A stretch of 64,000 nt of DNA from CAZRCZ01 sp964598765 (GTDB lineage: Bacteria; Sumerlaeota; Sumerlaeia; MVZB01; JAJFLK01), in NCBI GenBank assembly GCA_964598765.1, contig CAZRCZ010000001.1, positions 124,001 through 188,000 on the forward strand. Direction: 5' to 3'. Positions 53,337 to 62,419 of this stretch are shown piece after piece. Under the pieces are notes generated by a model, which made no database searches, was not told where the DNA came from, and saw only the letters and a list, made by a program, of their open reading frames with translations. How positions within the stretch are numbered: the stretch's first letter is position 1; every line of letters starts with the position of its first letter. Made by a program: the position numbers and the translations under genes.

Positions 53337-53645
53337 ATGAACACCGTTAATCACATTCCTCCTCCATCCGAGCTTGCGGAGTTCTGCGCGCGACACGGCG
53401 TCCGCAAACTGTCCCTGTTTGGTTCGATCCTGCGCGAGGATTTCGGCCCGGACAGCGACGTGGACGTCTTGGCCGAGTTCGAGCCGGGGCGTCCCGTCGG
53501 TTTTCGGATCATTGACGCGGAGCGTGAACTGTCCGCTCTGTTTGGCGGACGCCGTGTTCAAATCCTAAGCGAGAAATACCTCAATCCCCGTCTTCGTCCG
53601 CGCATCCTCGCCTCGGCTCAGGTGCAATTTGAGCGAAAGGGATGA
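53337..53645 (+). CDS. Minimal nucleotidyltransferase (MntA-like) of a second MNT/HepT pair
   Basis: About 102 residues from MNTVNHIPPPSELAEFC, with LSLFGSILREDFGPDSDVDV, the GS-X10-D-X-D nucleotidyltransferase signature, and a short C-terminal helix. A longer frame to 53043 translates repeats and is rejected. In characterised MntA-HepT pairs the MNT AMPylates HepT and neutralises its RNase activity. The stop overlaps the HepT-like frame by 17 bases. Confidence 0.85.
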   Translation: MNTVNHIPPPSELAEFCARHGVRKLSLFGSILREDFGPDSDVDVLAEFEPGRPVGFRIIDAERELSALFGGRRVQILSEKYLNPRLRPRILASAQVQFERKG

Positions 53646-53868
53646 CTTCATCTACCTCGGGCACATGCTCGACGCCGCGCGACGCGTGTCTCAGCAATTC
53701 CAAAACGATCACCCCGAATGCCCTTGGGAGCAAATGATCGGGATGCGGCATAAAATCGCGCATGATTACATGCAGGTGAACTTTGACATTGTTTGGGACG
53801 CGGCAACCATGGACCTTCCGTTGCTTTTGGAAAAATTGAATCGGATCTTCCCTCACGAAAAAAAATAA
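53629..53868 (+). pseudogene. Internally deleted HepT-like (DUF86) protein
   Basis: Only 79 residues instead of about 110-120. The beginning (ERDDFIYLGHMLDAARRV) and the end (PWEQMIGMRHKIAHDYMQ, holding the HepT active motif R-X4-H-X-Y) are intact and in frame. The central helices are missing, as if two AARRV-like stretches had recombined. The start would be TTG 53629, overlapping the MNT stop. It may be inactive, or a shortened RNase; the catalytic motif itself is preserved. Confidence 0.6.
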
Positions 53869-53893
53869 GGTCTGCGAAAATGAAGGTTTGCTT

Positions 53894-54850
53894 ATGGCCC
53901 TTCGCTCCTATCTTCTCCGCGCTTTCCTTTCCCTCCTCGCCGTATGGTGGGGCGTGGCGACGGCGACGTTCTTCTTGATGAAGGCGATTCCCGGCGGGCC
54001 GTTCAGTTCGGAGCGCAAACTCCCCGACGCGGTCCGGCAGGCCGTCGAGGCGCGATACCACCTCAACGATCCGATCCTGATTCAATACCGCGATTATTTG
54101 CTCGACGCCGCGACCTTCCGGTTCGGTCCTTCGATTGACGATCCCGGACGGACCGTCGGCGAGATCATCGTCCAGCGGTTGCCTTGCTCGGCGATTTTGG
54201 GCGCGTTGGCGATGGCGATTTCTCTCGCGCTGGCTTTCGCGCTCGGAACGGCGGCGGCGATGCGGCGCGGCGGATGGGCCGACAGGCTTCTGGCCTTGTG
54301 CGCCGCCGGCGGCGTCTCCGTTCCGTCGTTCATTTTGGGATCGGTCCTGCTCTATGGGTTTTCCTATCGGCTTCCAGAATGGGCGCAGGATCATTTCGGG
54401 ATTGAGGCCCGGATTTTTCCAGCCGGAGGATGGGGAACGCCCGCGCATGCGATTTTGCCCGCGATTGCGCTCTCTGCCCTGCCGACGGCTTATCTGGCGC
54501 GGCTCGTGCGCGTGGGATTGGCCGAGGTCCTGCGGAGCGAATTCATGCTGACCGCGCGGGCGAAGGGGCTTTCGCCTTTTCGCGCCGTCGTCGTTCACGG
54601 CCTGCGGCACACGCTCTCGCCGGTGCTGGCGTATCTGGGGCCGCAAGCCGCCGCCGTGATGACCGGCTCGTTCGTCGTCGAGAAGATTTTCAACATTCCC
54701 GGATTGGGGTTGATGTTCGTGCAGAGCATCGCCAACCGCAATTACCCGCTCATCATGGGGGTCACATTGGTCTATACGGTGATGCTGGTTGTGTTCAATC
54801 TGCTCGCCGATCTCGCGGCGAGGATGTTGGATCCGAGGTTGTCGGATTGA
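53894..54850 (+). CDS. OppB/DppB-type ABC transporter permease
   Basis: About 318 residues with six membrane segments. The N-terminus ATATFFLMKAIPGGPFSSER and the region YHLNDPILIQYRDYL fit peptide/nickel permeases of the OppB group. The EAA-type loop is ARAKGLSPFRAVVVHGLRHT, and the C-terminus has FVVEKIFNIPGLGLMFV. The ATG at 53894 has AAGG 7 bases upstream. No OppC, binding protein or ATPase follows, so it is an orphan in this window. Confidence 0.87.
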   Translation: MALRSYLLRAFLSLLAVWWGVATATFFLMKAIPGGPFSSERKLPDAVRQAVEARYHLNDPILIQYRDYLLDAATFRFGPSIDDPGRTVGEIIVQRLPCSAILGALAMAISLALAFALGTAAAMRRGGWADRLLALCAAGGVSVPSFILGSVLLYGFSYRLPEWAQDHFGIEARIFPAGGWGTPAHAILPAIALSALPTAYLARLVRVGLAEVLRSEFMLTARAKGLSPFRAVVVHGLRHTLSPVLAYLGPQAAAVMTGSFVVEKIFNIPGLGLMFVQSIANRNYPLIMGVTLVYTVMLVVFNLLADLAARMLDPRLSD

Positions 54851-55248
54851 AAGAGGAATTTAACGCATAGACGCGAAGACGCAATGACCCAATAACGTGA
54901 TCTCGCCTTCCGCGTCGTCCACGTCGTTCACACTTGCCGCGCTGTTGCTTTTTGGGCTGATCCTTCCGCACTGTCCTGATAGTCTTTTTGTAAAGCATGA
55001 GTGGGCGCAAAGATACCTAAGCCCGTCTGTCGTTTTTCTTAAATCATTCAGATCGCTCAATTCTTCGATTCATAAATCAAGCGGTGAACACATCTCCGTA
55101 AGAGGAGGGAACAGCTTGAATTTCATTATTGCCATGGAGAACATTGATGAAGGACGTAATTTCAATATTGGTGGCAATTTGCCAAATCTTCTTTTTACTC
55201 TACGTGCTGAGAAGATGAAGAGTGAGGGCCGAAAGTCCCACCAATCAA
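54851..55248 (+). other. AT-rich gap, possible untranslated RNA
   Basis: The sequence is markedly less GC-rich than its surroundings and ends in a strong terminator. A 131-codon frame (54897-55292) runs through the terminator hairpin and has no recognisable motif. An A-like repeat piece (GCATAGACGCGAAGACGCAA) is at about 54864-54884. Confidence 0.4.
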
Positions 55249-55290
55249 GGGTCCAAAAGGAGCAAGTCCTTTTGGACCCATTTTCTATTT
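55249..55290 (+). terminator. Strong intrinsic terminator
   Basis: A 13-base perfect stem, GGGTCCAAAAGGA paired with TCCTTTTGGACCC, has a GCAAG loop and is followed by ATTTTCTATTT. The T-rich tail is on the plus strand only, so it ends rightward transcription from the permease or from a small transcript in the preceding 250 bases. Confidence 0.85.
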
Positions 55291-55382
55291 AGTATCTGGC
55301 TGGACAAGGAAGGAATCGCAGGCTGGAAAGTCTGCGCCACAGAATCTTGAGCCCCCGCGTTTTTGCGTTTTTTATCCCTTCC

Positions 55383-56939
55383 TCACGCCCGCTTCCAGAT
55401 ATCCCGATCCAGCGTCCGGTATTGGATCGCCTCGGAGATCGCCTCGGTCCCGATGGATTCGGCTCCGGCCAGATCGGCGATCGTGCGGGCGACTTTGAGG
55501 ATGCGGTCGTAGGCGCGGGCGGAAAGACCGAGCCGATTCATCGCTTGCTCCAGCATCGCCAGCGTCTCGGCATCGAGTTTGCAGAATTTTTCCAATTCCT
55601 TTTTCCGCATGTGAGCGTTGCAATAAACTCCCTTGGTCGCCTTGAAGCGCGCAAGCTGAACGTCGCGCGCGCGCTGGACCCGCTCGCGAACGTTGACGGA
55701 CGATTCCCCCGCCTGTCCGCGCGTCAGTTCCTGATATTTCACGGCGGGAACGTCTATGTGAATGTCAATGCGGTCGAGCAAAGGTCCGGAGAGTCGCGCA
55801 TGGTACCGCTGAATTTCCCCCGGATTGCAACGGCATTCGCGAGAAGGATCAGTCAAATATCCACAGGGGCAGGGATTGACCGAACCGCAAAGCATGAATT
55901 GCGCGGGGAATTGACAGGTCATCGCCGAGCGGGCGACGGTAATCTCGCCGTCCTCCAGCGGCTGACGGAGCGACTCCAGCGCGAGGCGGGAAAATTCGGG
56001 CATCTCGTCCAAAAATAAAACGCCGTTGTGCGCAAGCGAGACCTCGCCCGGTCGCGGGATCGAGCCGCCGCCGACCAGCGCGACTCCGCTGACGGTGTGG
56101 TGCGGCGCGCGGAAAGGGCGCGTGGCGATCAACCCTTTCTCGCCGACCAACCCGGCGATGGAATGAATCTTCGTCGTCTCGATGCTCTCTTCGAAGGTCA
56201 GGTCGGGCAGGATCGAAGGAAGCCGCCGGGCGAGCATCGTCTTGCCGCTTCCGGGGGGACCGATCATCAGGAGGTTATGTCCTCCCGACGCAGAGACTTC
56301 GAGCGCGCGCTTGGCCGAAGTTTGACCGCGCACTTCGCCAAGCTCAACGTCGTAAGCGGACGAGCCGCTGAAAATCTCCCGATGATTGGAGCGAAACGGT
56401 TCAATCGCGACTTCGCCGGAGAGAAATTCGACCGTTTCCTTGAGCGTGGCGACGGGAATGATTTCGATCCCCTCGACAATGGAGGCTTCGCGCGCGTTGG
56501 AGGCGGGAAGAATCAGGCCGCGAATTCCTCCGGCTTGCGCGCCGAGCGCAAGCGGAAGCGCGCCGCGAACGGGGCGAACTTCGCCGTTCAATCCCAATTC
56601 GCCGACGATGGCGTAGTCGCTCAGCCGTTCGGCGTCGAGACTCCGATTGGCCGCGAGCAGGCCGACGGCGAGCGGTAGATCGAACGCGACCCCCTCCTTG
56701 CGAATGTCGGCGGGGGCAAGATTGGCGGTAATTTTCCCCGAAGGAAACCAAAACCCCGAATTCCCGATGGCCGCGCGGACGCGGTCTCCGCTTTCCCGGA
56801 CAGCTCCTTCCGGAAGACCGACGATCTGAAAGCCGGGGCGTTCGGCGGGGGACGCGGAAAGATCGAGTTCGACCGTCACGCGATAGGCGTCAATGCCGAA
56901 GATGGCCAGAGAGGAAACTTGCGCGTAGGACCGGGGCAT
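55383..56939 (-). CDS. comM: YifB/ComM-family Mg-chelatase-like AAA+ ATPase
   Basis: About 518 residues. The N-terminal Lon-protease-like domain is followed by the AAA+ core with NLLMIGPPGSGKTMLARRLP (Walker A), GVLFLDEMPEF (Walker B), GSVNPCPCGYL (the Cys-rich sensor 1 loop of ComM) and SGPLLDRIDIHIDVP. The start MPRSYAQVSSLAIFGIDAY at 56939 fits the family; the frame reaches 56978 with a TTG. ComM is a helicase involved in branch migration during natural transformation where characterised. Confidence 0.9.
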   Translation of the reverse strand: MPRSYAQVSSLAIFGIDAYRVTVELDLSASPAERPGFQIVGLPEGAVRESGDRVRAAIGNSGFWFPSGKITANLAPADIRKEGVAFDLPLAVGLLAANRSLDAERLSDYAIVGELGLNGEVRPVRGALPLALGAQAGGIRGLILPASNAREASIVEGIEIIPVATLKETVEFLSGEVAIEPFRSNHREIFSGSSAYDVELGEVRGQTSAKRALEVSASGGHNLLMIGPPGSGKTMLARRLPSILPDLTFEESIETTKIHSIAGLVGEKGLIATRPFRAPHHTVSGVALVGGGSIPRPGEVSLAHNGVLFLDEMPEFSRLALESLRQPLEDGEITVARSAMTCQFPAQFMLCGSVNPCPCGYLTDPSRECRCNPGEIQRYHARLSGPLLDRIDIHIDVPAVKYQELTRGQAGESSVNVRERVQRARDVQLARFKATKGVYCNAHMRKKELEKFCKLDAETLAMLEQAMNRLGLSARAYDRILKVARTIADLAGAESIGTEAISEAIQYRTLDRDIWKRA

Positions 56940-57000
56940 CGTGGGGAAGATGATTTCATCCCGAAGGGGAATGTTCAAGGCCGTCGCCGAGTTGGATAAG

Positions 57001-57094
57001 GATTAAACACGAAGACACAAAGAAGGCACGAAGAAGCACAAAGATTGTTCTCTTCTTCGTGTTGCTTTGTGTCTTGGTGTCTTTGCGTTTAATC
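57001..57094. repeat. Long palindrome, divergent family A copy
   Basis: The left arm starts GATTAAACACGAAGACACAA and the right arm ends GTGTCTTTGCGTTTAATC. The arms pair over most of 40 bases with a short spacer, in the gap between the divergent comM and ThuA genes. Confidence 0.8.
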
Positions 57095-57156
57095 TTTGCT
57101 ATCGCTGGAGCGGTAAAGTAGAAGATTCATTGGGCTAGATTGAAAGGAAAAATTGA

Positions 57157-58161
57157 ATGAGCGGGAATGTCTGGATTGGTCACCTAAGAGCGGCGCTTAT
57201 TTGCGCCTGCGTATTGAGCTTTGGTCGAATGAGCCGGGCCGAGGATCGTTGGATCGCTTACGAAGGAAAGGAAGGACCGGGCAAAGGAAAGCACATCGTC
57301 TTGCTCGCGGGAGACGAGGAATATCGTTCAGAGGAAGGATTGCCTCAATTGGCAAAGATTCTTTCCGAGCGGCACGGCTTCAAATGCACGGTTCTTTTTT
57401 CTCAGGATGCCGACGGAACGATCAATCCCAACAACGAGACCAATGTTCCGGGAACGGAATTGCTTGAGACGGCGGATTTGGTCGTCTTGCAGTTTCGATT
57501 CCGAGAATTGCCCGATCCCGGCATGAAGCATTTCGTGGATTATCTTCAAAAGGGCAAACCGCTCATTGCACTGCGAACCTCGACTCATGCGTTCGGCTAT
57601 TCGCGCAACAAAACCAGCCCCTACGCAAAATTCAGTTGGGACAGCAAGGAGTGGCCGGGAGGATTTGGGCAACAGGTTCTCGGCGACACTTGGGTCAGCC
57701 ATCACGGAAATCACGGCAAGGAAAGCACGCGCGGCGTGATCGAGCCGAAAAACGCGGAGCATCCGATCCTGCGCGGCGTCAAGGACGTTTGGGGGCCAAC
57801 CGACGTTTACGGGGTCATTCATTTGAAGCCGACCGACACGGTCTTTTTGCGGGGCCAAACGCTCAAGGGAATGAGTCCGTCCGATCCGCCGAACGATGCC
57901 AAATCGCTTATGCCGCTGGTCTGGTCGCGCGATTATCAATGGGAAAACGGAAAAATGACACGCTCGATGACATCCACCATCGGCGCGGCAACGGATTTGC
58001 AGAGCGAGGATCTTCGGCGCCTCCTCGTCAACGCTTGCTATTGGCTGACCGGATTGGAAGTTCCGCAAAAGGCGAACGTGGAATACGTAGGAGAATTCAA
58101 GCCTTCATTTTTCGGATTCGACAAATTCAAGAAGGGATTGAAGGTAGGCGATATGAAATAA
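57157..58161 (+). CDS. ThuA-like (glutamine-amidotransferase-fold) exported protein
   Basis: A 334-residue protein with a signal peptide (HLRAALICACVLSFGRMSRA) and the ThuA domain: HIVLLAGDEEYRSEEGLPQL, ADLVVLQFRFRELPD, LIALRTSTHAFGY, DTWVSHHGNHGKE and HPILRGVKDVWGPTDVYGV. ThuA domains are linked to sugar use in several bacteria, and exported forms are frequent in Planctomycetota. No catalytic Cys is evident at the amidotransferase position. It converges with the NRPS gene, 10 bases between stops. Confidence 0.85.
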   Translation: MSGNVWIGHLRAALICACVLSFGRMSRAEDRWIAYEGKEGPGKGKHIVLLAGDEEYRSEEGLPQLAKILSERHGFKCTVLFSQDADGTINPNNETNVPGTELLETADLVVLQFRFRELPDPGMKHFVDYLQKGKPLIALRTSTHAFGYSRNKTSPYAKFSWDSKEWPGGFGQQVLGDTWVSHHGNHGKESTRGVIEPKNAEHPILRGVKDVWGPTDVYGVIHLKPTDTVFLRGQTLKGMSPSDPPNDAKSLMPLVWSRDYQWENGKMTRSMTSTIGAATDLQSEDLRRLLVNACYWLTGLEVPQKANVEYVGEFKPSFFGFDKFKKGLKVGDMK

Positions 58162-58171
58162 GGATCAACCC

Positions 58172-61100
58172 TCAGGATTCCGAAAGGCGCTCCAAATGCT
58201 CCTTGATCTTCCCGGCCAGAATTTCCACCGCCGGGAAGTTTAGGATCGTCCGGTGATCGGCGTCCAAGCGGTTCAACTCCGGGTCGCTCTCCAACAATTT
58301 ACTCCAGCCTCCCGCCGATCGGCCGTTCCGCGAATTTGAGGCGCCACCCGATTGGGACGCCTCAAATAGAACAACCCGGCCTGAATACGATTGCGGAACG
58401 TAAGCTTGAACGGCGTGATATTGGTCCCGAAACGCGATTCCTTGGGGTGGTCGTCCGGAGACCTGCATGTCGGGTTGCAACGGCCGATTGTCGCGACCAA
58501 TTTGACCGATCCGGTTTTGAATGAGCCGGTAAGGATGATCGCGGAATAGCTGAACGGCGCGCATCGCCCGATTCCACGAAGTCAACCGAGGCAAATGCGC
58601 CAAGCAACGGTCAAGGAAAGCCGCGCGTTGCCGCCAACGCAGAAACATCTCGATTTCCTTATCGGGAGGAAATCCGGATTCTCGCGCTTCCCGATGCGCC
58701 CAATTCCGGAGCCACCTCCAACGGGCGTTGGAGTTAAAGCTCTCGATCATAAAAAGGAGAGAAACTTCTTCGCCCTTATCCTTCAAACGCCGGGCCATTT
58801 CATAGGCGATCAGCCCGCCGAGGCAATAACCTCCCAAGAGATACGGGCCGGTGGGCTGAACCCGCCTGATGGATTTAATGTAAAGCTCGGCCATGACTTC
58901 GACTTGGCCAAAGAGGGCGTTGGGTTCGTCGAGCCACTCGGCTTGGACACCGTAAATCGGGCGCTCCTCGCCCAGACATCGAGCCAGATGCGCGAACATC
59001 AAAACACTCCCGCGTCCTCCTTGGGCGAAAAAAAGCGGAGTTTTATTTCCTTTCGGTTGAATGGCGACGAGGTTCGGATGGTCGTTGGATCGCGCCTTTT
59101 TTTGAAGCAAGCGCGCCATTTGCTCGATGGTCGGGGCGCCGAAGATGGCGGAGACCGGAAGGACGACTCCAAAGGTTTTTCGAAGCTCCTCCATCAGGCG
59201 GACCACGAGGAGCGAATGTCCGCCTAGATCGAAAAAATTATCCCTCGGACCGATGGGATGAACGCCTAGCAACGTCTCCCAAATTTCGCGCAAATCAAAT
59301 TGCAAATTCCCCTCCGGATAATTTTCCGGCGCGTGGACTCCATTGGTTTCCCGCGAAGGAAGAGGCAAACTCTTGCGGTTCACTTTTCCGTTGGCGCTGA
59401 GAGGAATCTTCTCCAGCGTCACGAAGGACGCCGGAACCATGTAATCGGGCATTTCTTCCTTCATCCGGCGACGAAGACGAGCGACGTCCAGCTTTGCGTC
59501 GGACTCAGGAACGACGTAGGCGACCAGACGCTTGTCATTCGGATCCTCGTCGCGCAGAACTACAGCGGCATCGCGGATTTCGGGGTAGCGACGAAGCCGC
59601 GCCTCGACCTCTCCGAGTTCCACCCGGAAACCGCGCAATTTGATTTGATTATCCACCCGACCGAGAAATTCAACATTGCCGTCGGGGAGAAACCGGGCGA
59701 GGTCGCCGGTCTTATAAAGCCGCGACTCTGAATTGCCGCCGAAGGGATTGGCAACGAATTTCTCCGCCGTCAATTCGGGACGGCGGAGATACTCCAGAGC
59801 CAATCCTTCTCCGCCGATGTAAAGCTCGCCGGTCACACCGACGGGCACAGGGTTCAGGCGCGAATCGAGGATGAAAACCGCCGTCCCGGAAATCGGCCTG
59901 CCGATGGGGATGCTCGTCGCGTCATCGGAAACACCCTTGATTGAATAAAAAGTCGTGAAGGTCGCGTTCTCCGTCGGACCATAAGCGTTGATCATTTCAG
60001 CGGGAGGACCGGATTGAAGAATCCGTCGAACGGCATGAGGATCCACAATGTCACCGCCAACAAGAAGTCTGCGAAGTGACCCAAAGGCATCGGGTAGATC
60101 GCGGGCGAACTGATTAAAAACCGCCGATGTAAGAAAAAGAGTCGTGACACCTTTGTCTCGAAGGACGCGGGCAAACCGAGACGGATCAAGCAGGTCGTCC
60201 TTTGAAACGATAATCAAGCGAGCCGCATGGAGCAATGCTCCCCAAATTTCAAAAGTGGACGCATCAAAGGATGGATTGGAAACATGCGCGATCACGTCCG
60301 ATGAATCGAATTCCACGTAGTTGGTGTTGCGAACGAGACGAACGATGCCGCGATGCGTGATCACCGCTCCCTTGGGTTCCCCCGTCGAACCGGAAGTGTA
60401 GAAGACGCATGCCGCTTCAGCGGGAAGACTCTTTCCCGAGGGGGATTCGGAAGCCAAAGCAAGACGCAGACCGCTAATGTTCAAGGATGAGATATCCTGA
60501 CGGCCTTCCGTTTGAATGGACCGGGCAAGCGTTGAAGCCGACTCGCGTCCCGCGAAAAGCGCGGCGGCTTGGGCGTCCTGAATGATAAAAACCAGCCGTG
60601 AAATCGGATTGGAAGGATCAAGCGGAAGATAGACGCCCCCTATTTTGAGAATGCCCAGCATGGTTGCAATCAATTCCGCCGACCGGTCGAGGGATACGGC
60701 TACAATGGAACCCTGCTTGACCCTCCATTGGCGGAGAAGATCGGCAACGTCGTTCGACAAACGATCAAGCTCCCCATAAGTCCAAGACCGGCCGCCAACC
60801 TCAATCGCAATGCGGGCAGGATGCGCGGACATTTGCTCATGAAAGAGTTCGTGAACAAGCCCGTGAAGCGGGATTTCATTCGTCGATCTCCGTCCGCTCC
60901 ATTGGGATAGAATGATATCGCGCTCCTTGGAATCCATCAGGGATAACTCGGAAACGGGCCGGTCGGGATGAAGGGCGGCGTCGGAGATCAGAACGCCATA
61001 ATGATCCATCAGGAGACGAACGGAATCGGAATCGAATCTTTTGGCGTTGTAGTTCACCCGGCAGGACCAGCAAGGGCCGTCGGGATGTTCGTCATTCGAC

Positions 61101-62419
61101 GGGACTTGAATGAACATGGTCAGATCGAAGGGAGAGGTCTCGGCGTCGAGGTGAATGGATTCAACCAAAAGACCGGCCCATCGGGGCAAAGAGTCCCGGG
61201 GATTCACCACCTGAAACATCGCTTGAATGGGGAATGACGAAGCCGAATCGCCGTCGGTGCGAATGACTTGCGCGATTTTCTCGAAAGGAGCGTCCTGATG
61301 ATCCAATGCTTCAAGGACACGATTGCGAACCTGACGAAGAACGTCCCGAAAAGTTGGGTCGCCTTTGAAATCAGTCGGAAGAACAAGAGTATTGACGAAA
61401 AATCCGATCAGCGGCTCCAAATCGGAGCGGACGCGGCCGGCGACCGGAAAGCCGACGGCGATTTGATCCTGATGGCAAACCCGATGAAGATAGGTTTGAA
61501 ACGCGGCGAGGAGCGCCACGAAGGGAGTCGCGCCTTCCCGCCGGGCGAGTTCCACAAGAGCGGAAACGGAAGCGTCCGGGAATTTTAGATTGATTTCCGC
61601 CCCCTCTCCTCGAGAGGGAGCGGAGAGGCCGAATTTCGCCGGTAAATCCAGAGGGACGGTAAAATCCGCCAAGTTCCTCTTCCAATAATCAAGTTGAGAA
61701 TTCGCGCGCTCTCCTTCAACCCACTTCCGATGCCATTGTGAATAATCGGCGTATTGCAACGGAAGTTCGGAGAGGGAATGGTCGCGGCCATTCGAAAAGG
61801 CCCCATAAATCTCCCGAATTTCGTCCAGAAGAATTTCGCGCGACCAGCCGTCGAAAAGCAGATGATGGATGACCCAAGCCAGAACATGATCTTCGTCTCC
61901 CAGACGATAAAGGACCGGTTGGAAGAGCGAATCCCGTTCCAAATTCATTGGAATACGGGCGTGGCGTTCGGCTAATTCCTTCGCTTTGAAGGGACGTTCT
62001 TCGATGGGCAATTCAGTTAGGTCATTCAACGGCAACGGGAACTCGGCGGGTTGCCTCACGACTTGAACCGGAGCCGATTCGTCCCACTTAAAGTTGGTTC
62101 GCAAAATCGAATGGCGCCGACGAACCTCCGTGAGCGTCCGTTCAAATGCGTCAATCCTCAAAGGGCCGCGCAATCGAATCGCCATGCCGATCTGATAGTC
62201 GGTGTTTTCCGGGTCCAGTTGCGCCAAAAACCATAGGCGCTCTTGGGCCGGCGAAAGAGGCGCGGCTTCCTCGGCGGCGCGGAGCGGCGATTGCGACGCG
62301 GAGCCGTTCCCTCCCGATTCGGTCGCGCGCATCCGTTGCGTGAGGAGCGCGCGACGCTCCGGAGAAAGCCGTTCCAATCGCTGGAACAGATCGCGGGTTC
62401 TGTCCTCGACTTCAACCAT
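58172..62419 (-). CDS. Nonribosomal peptide synthetase, C-A-T-TE
   Basis: About 1415 residues. The condensation domain (about 50-480) has VIHHLLFDGWSREIL (HHXXXDG). The adenylation domain has YTSGSTGEPKGAVITHRG near residue 673, INAYGPTENATF and GELYIGGEGLALEY. The carrier domain has FFDLGGHSLLVVRL (Ser near 1068). The thioesterase has GGYCLGGLIAYEMARR, so the nucleophile is Cys (about 1199), not Ser, with a late DHRTIL histidine. The ATG at 62419 overlaps the upstream stop; ATG at 62443 is an alternative. It probably joins an acyl or aryl group from the upstream carrier to one amino acid and releases the product. Confidence 0.88.
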   Translation of the reverse strand: MVEVEDRTRDLFQRLERLSPERRALLTQRMRATESGGNGSASQSPLRAAEEAAPLSPAQERLWFLAQLDPENTDYQIGMAIRLRGPLRIDAFERTLTEVRRRHSILRTNFKWDESAPVQVVRQPAEFPLPLNDLTELPIEERPFKAKELAERHARIPMNLERDSLFQPVLYRLGDEDHVLAWVIHHLLFDGWSREILLDEIREIYGAFSNGRDHSLSELPLQYADYSQWHRKWVEGERANSQLDYWKRNLADFTVPLDLPAKFGLSAPSRGEGAEINLKFPDASVSALVELARREGATPFVALLAAFQTYLHRVCHQDQIAVGFPVAGRVRSDLEPLIGFFVNTLVLPTDFKGDPTFRDVLRQVRNRVLEALDHQDAPFEKIAQVIRTDGDSASSFPIQAMFQVVNPRDSLPRWAGLLVESIHLDAETSPFDLTMFIQVPSNDEHPDGPCWSCRVNYNAKRFDSDSVRLLMDHYGVLISDAALHPDRPVSELSLMDSKERDIILSQWSGRRSTNEIPLHGLVHELFHEQMSAHPARIAIEVGGRSWTYGELDRLSNDVADLLRQWRVKQGSIVAVSLDRSAELIATMLGILKIGGVYLPLDPSNPISRLVFIIQDAQAAALFAGRESASTLARSIQTEGRQDISSLNISGLRLALASESPSGKSLPAEAACVFYTSGSTGEPKGAVITHRGIVRLVRNTNYVEFDSSDVIAHVSNPSFDASTFEIWGALLHAARLIIVSKDDLLDPSRFARVLRDKGVTTLFLTSAVFNQFARDLPDAFGSLRRLLVGGDIVDPHAVRRILQSGPPAEMINAYGPTENATFTTFYSIKGVSDDATSIPIGRPISGTAVFILDSRLNPVPVGVTGELYIGGEGLALEYLRRPELTAEKFVANPFGGNSESRLYKTGDLARFLPDGNVEFLGRVDNQIKLRGFRVELGEVEARLRRYPEIRDAAVVLRDEDPNDKRLVAYVVPESDAKLDVARLRRRMKEEMPDYMVPASFVTLEKIPLSANGKVNRKSLPLPSRETNGVHAPENYPEGNLQFDLREIWETLLGVHPIGPRDNFFDLGGHSLLVVRLMEELRKTFGVVLPVSAIFGAPTIEQMARLLQKKARSNDHPNLVAIQPKGNKTPLFFAQGGRGSVLMFAHLARCLGEERPIYGVQAEWLDEPNALFGQVEVMAELYIKSIRRVQPTGPYLLGGYCLGGLIAYEMARRLKDKGEEVSLLFMIESFNSNARWRWLRNWAHREARESGFPPDKEIEMFLRWRQRAAFLDRCLAHLPRLTSWNRAMRAVQLFRDHPYRLIQNRIGQIGRDNRPLQPDMQVSGRPPQGIAFRDQYHAVQAYVPQSYSGRVVLFEASQSGGASNSRNGRSAGGWSKLLESDPELNRLDADHRTILNFPAVEILAGKIKEHLERLSES

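Noticed and set aside
55003..55024. GGGCGCAAAGATACCTAAGCCC resembles part of a cyclic-di-GMP-I (GEMM) riboswitch
   Set aside because: Only the GCAAAG/CTAAG half looks similar. The conserved upstream GGCAAACC segment and the second hairpin with its tetraloop receptor are absent, and no gene of suitable type follows. An Rfam RF01051 scan would decide.
54897..55292. 131-codon frame as a protein gene
   Set aside because: It reads through a perfect terminator stem, has no ribosome binding site of note and no domain-like pattern.
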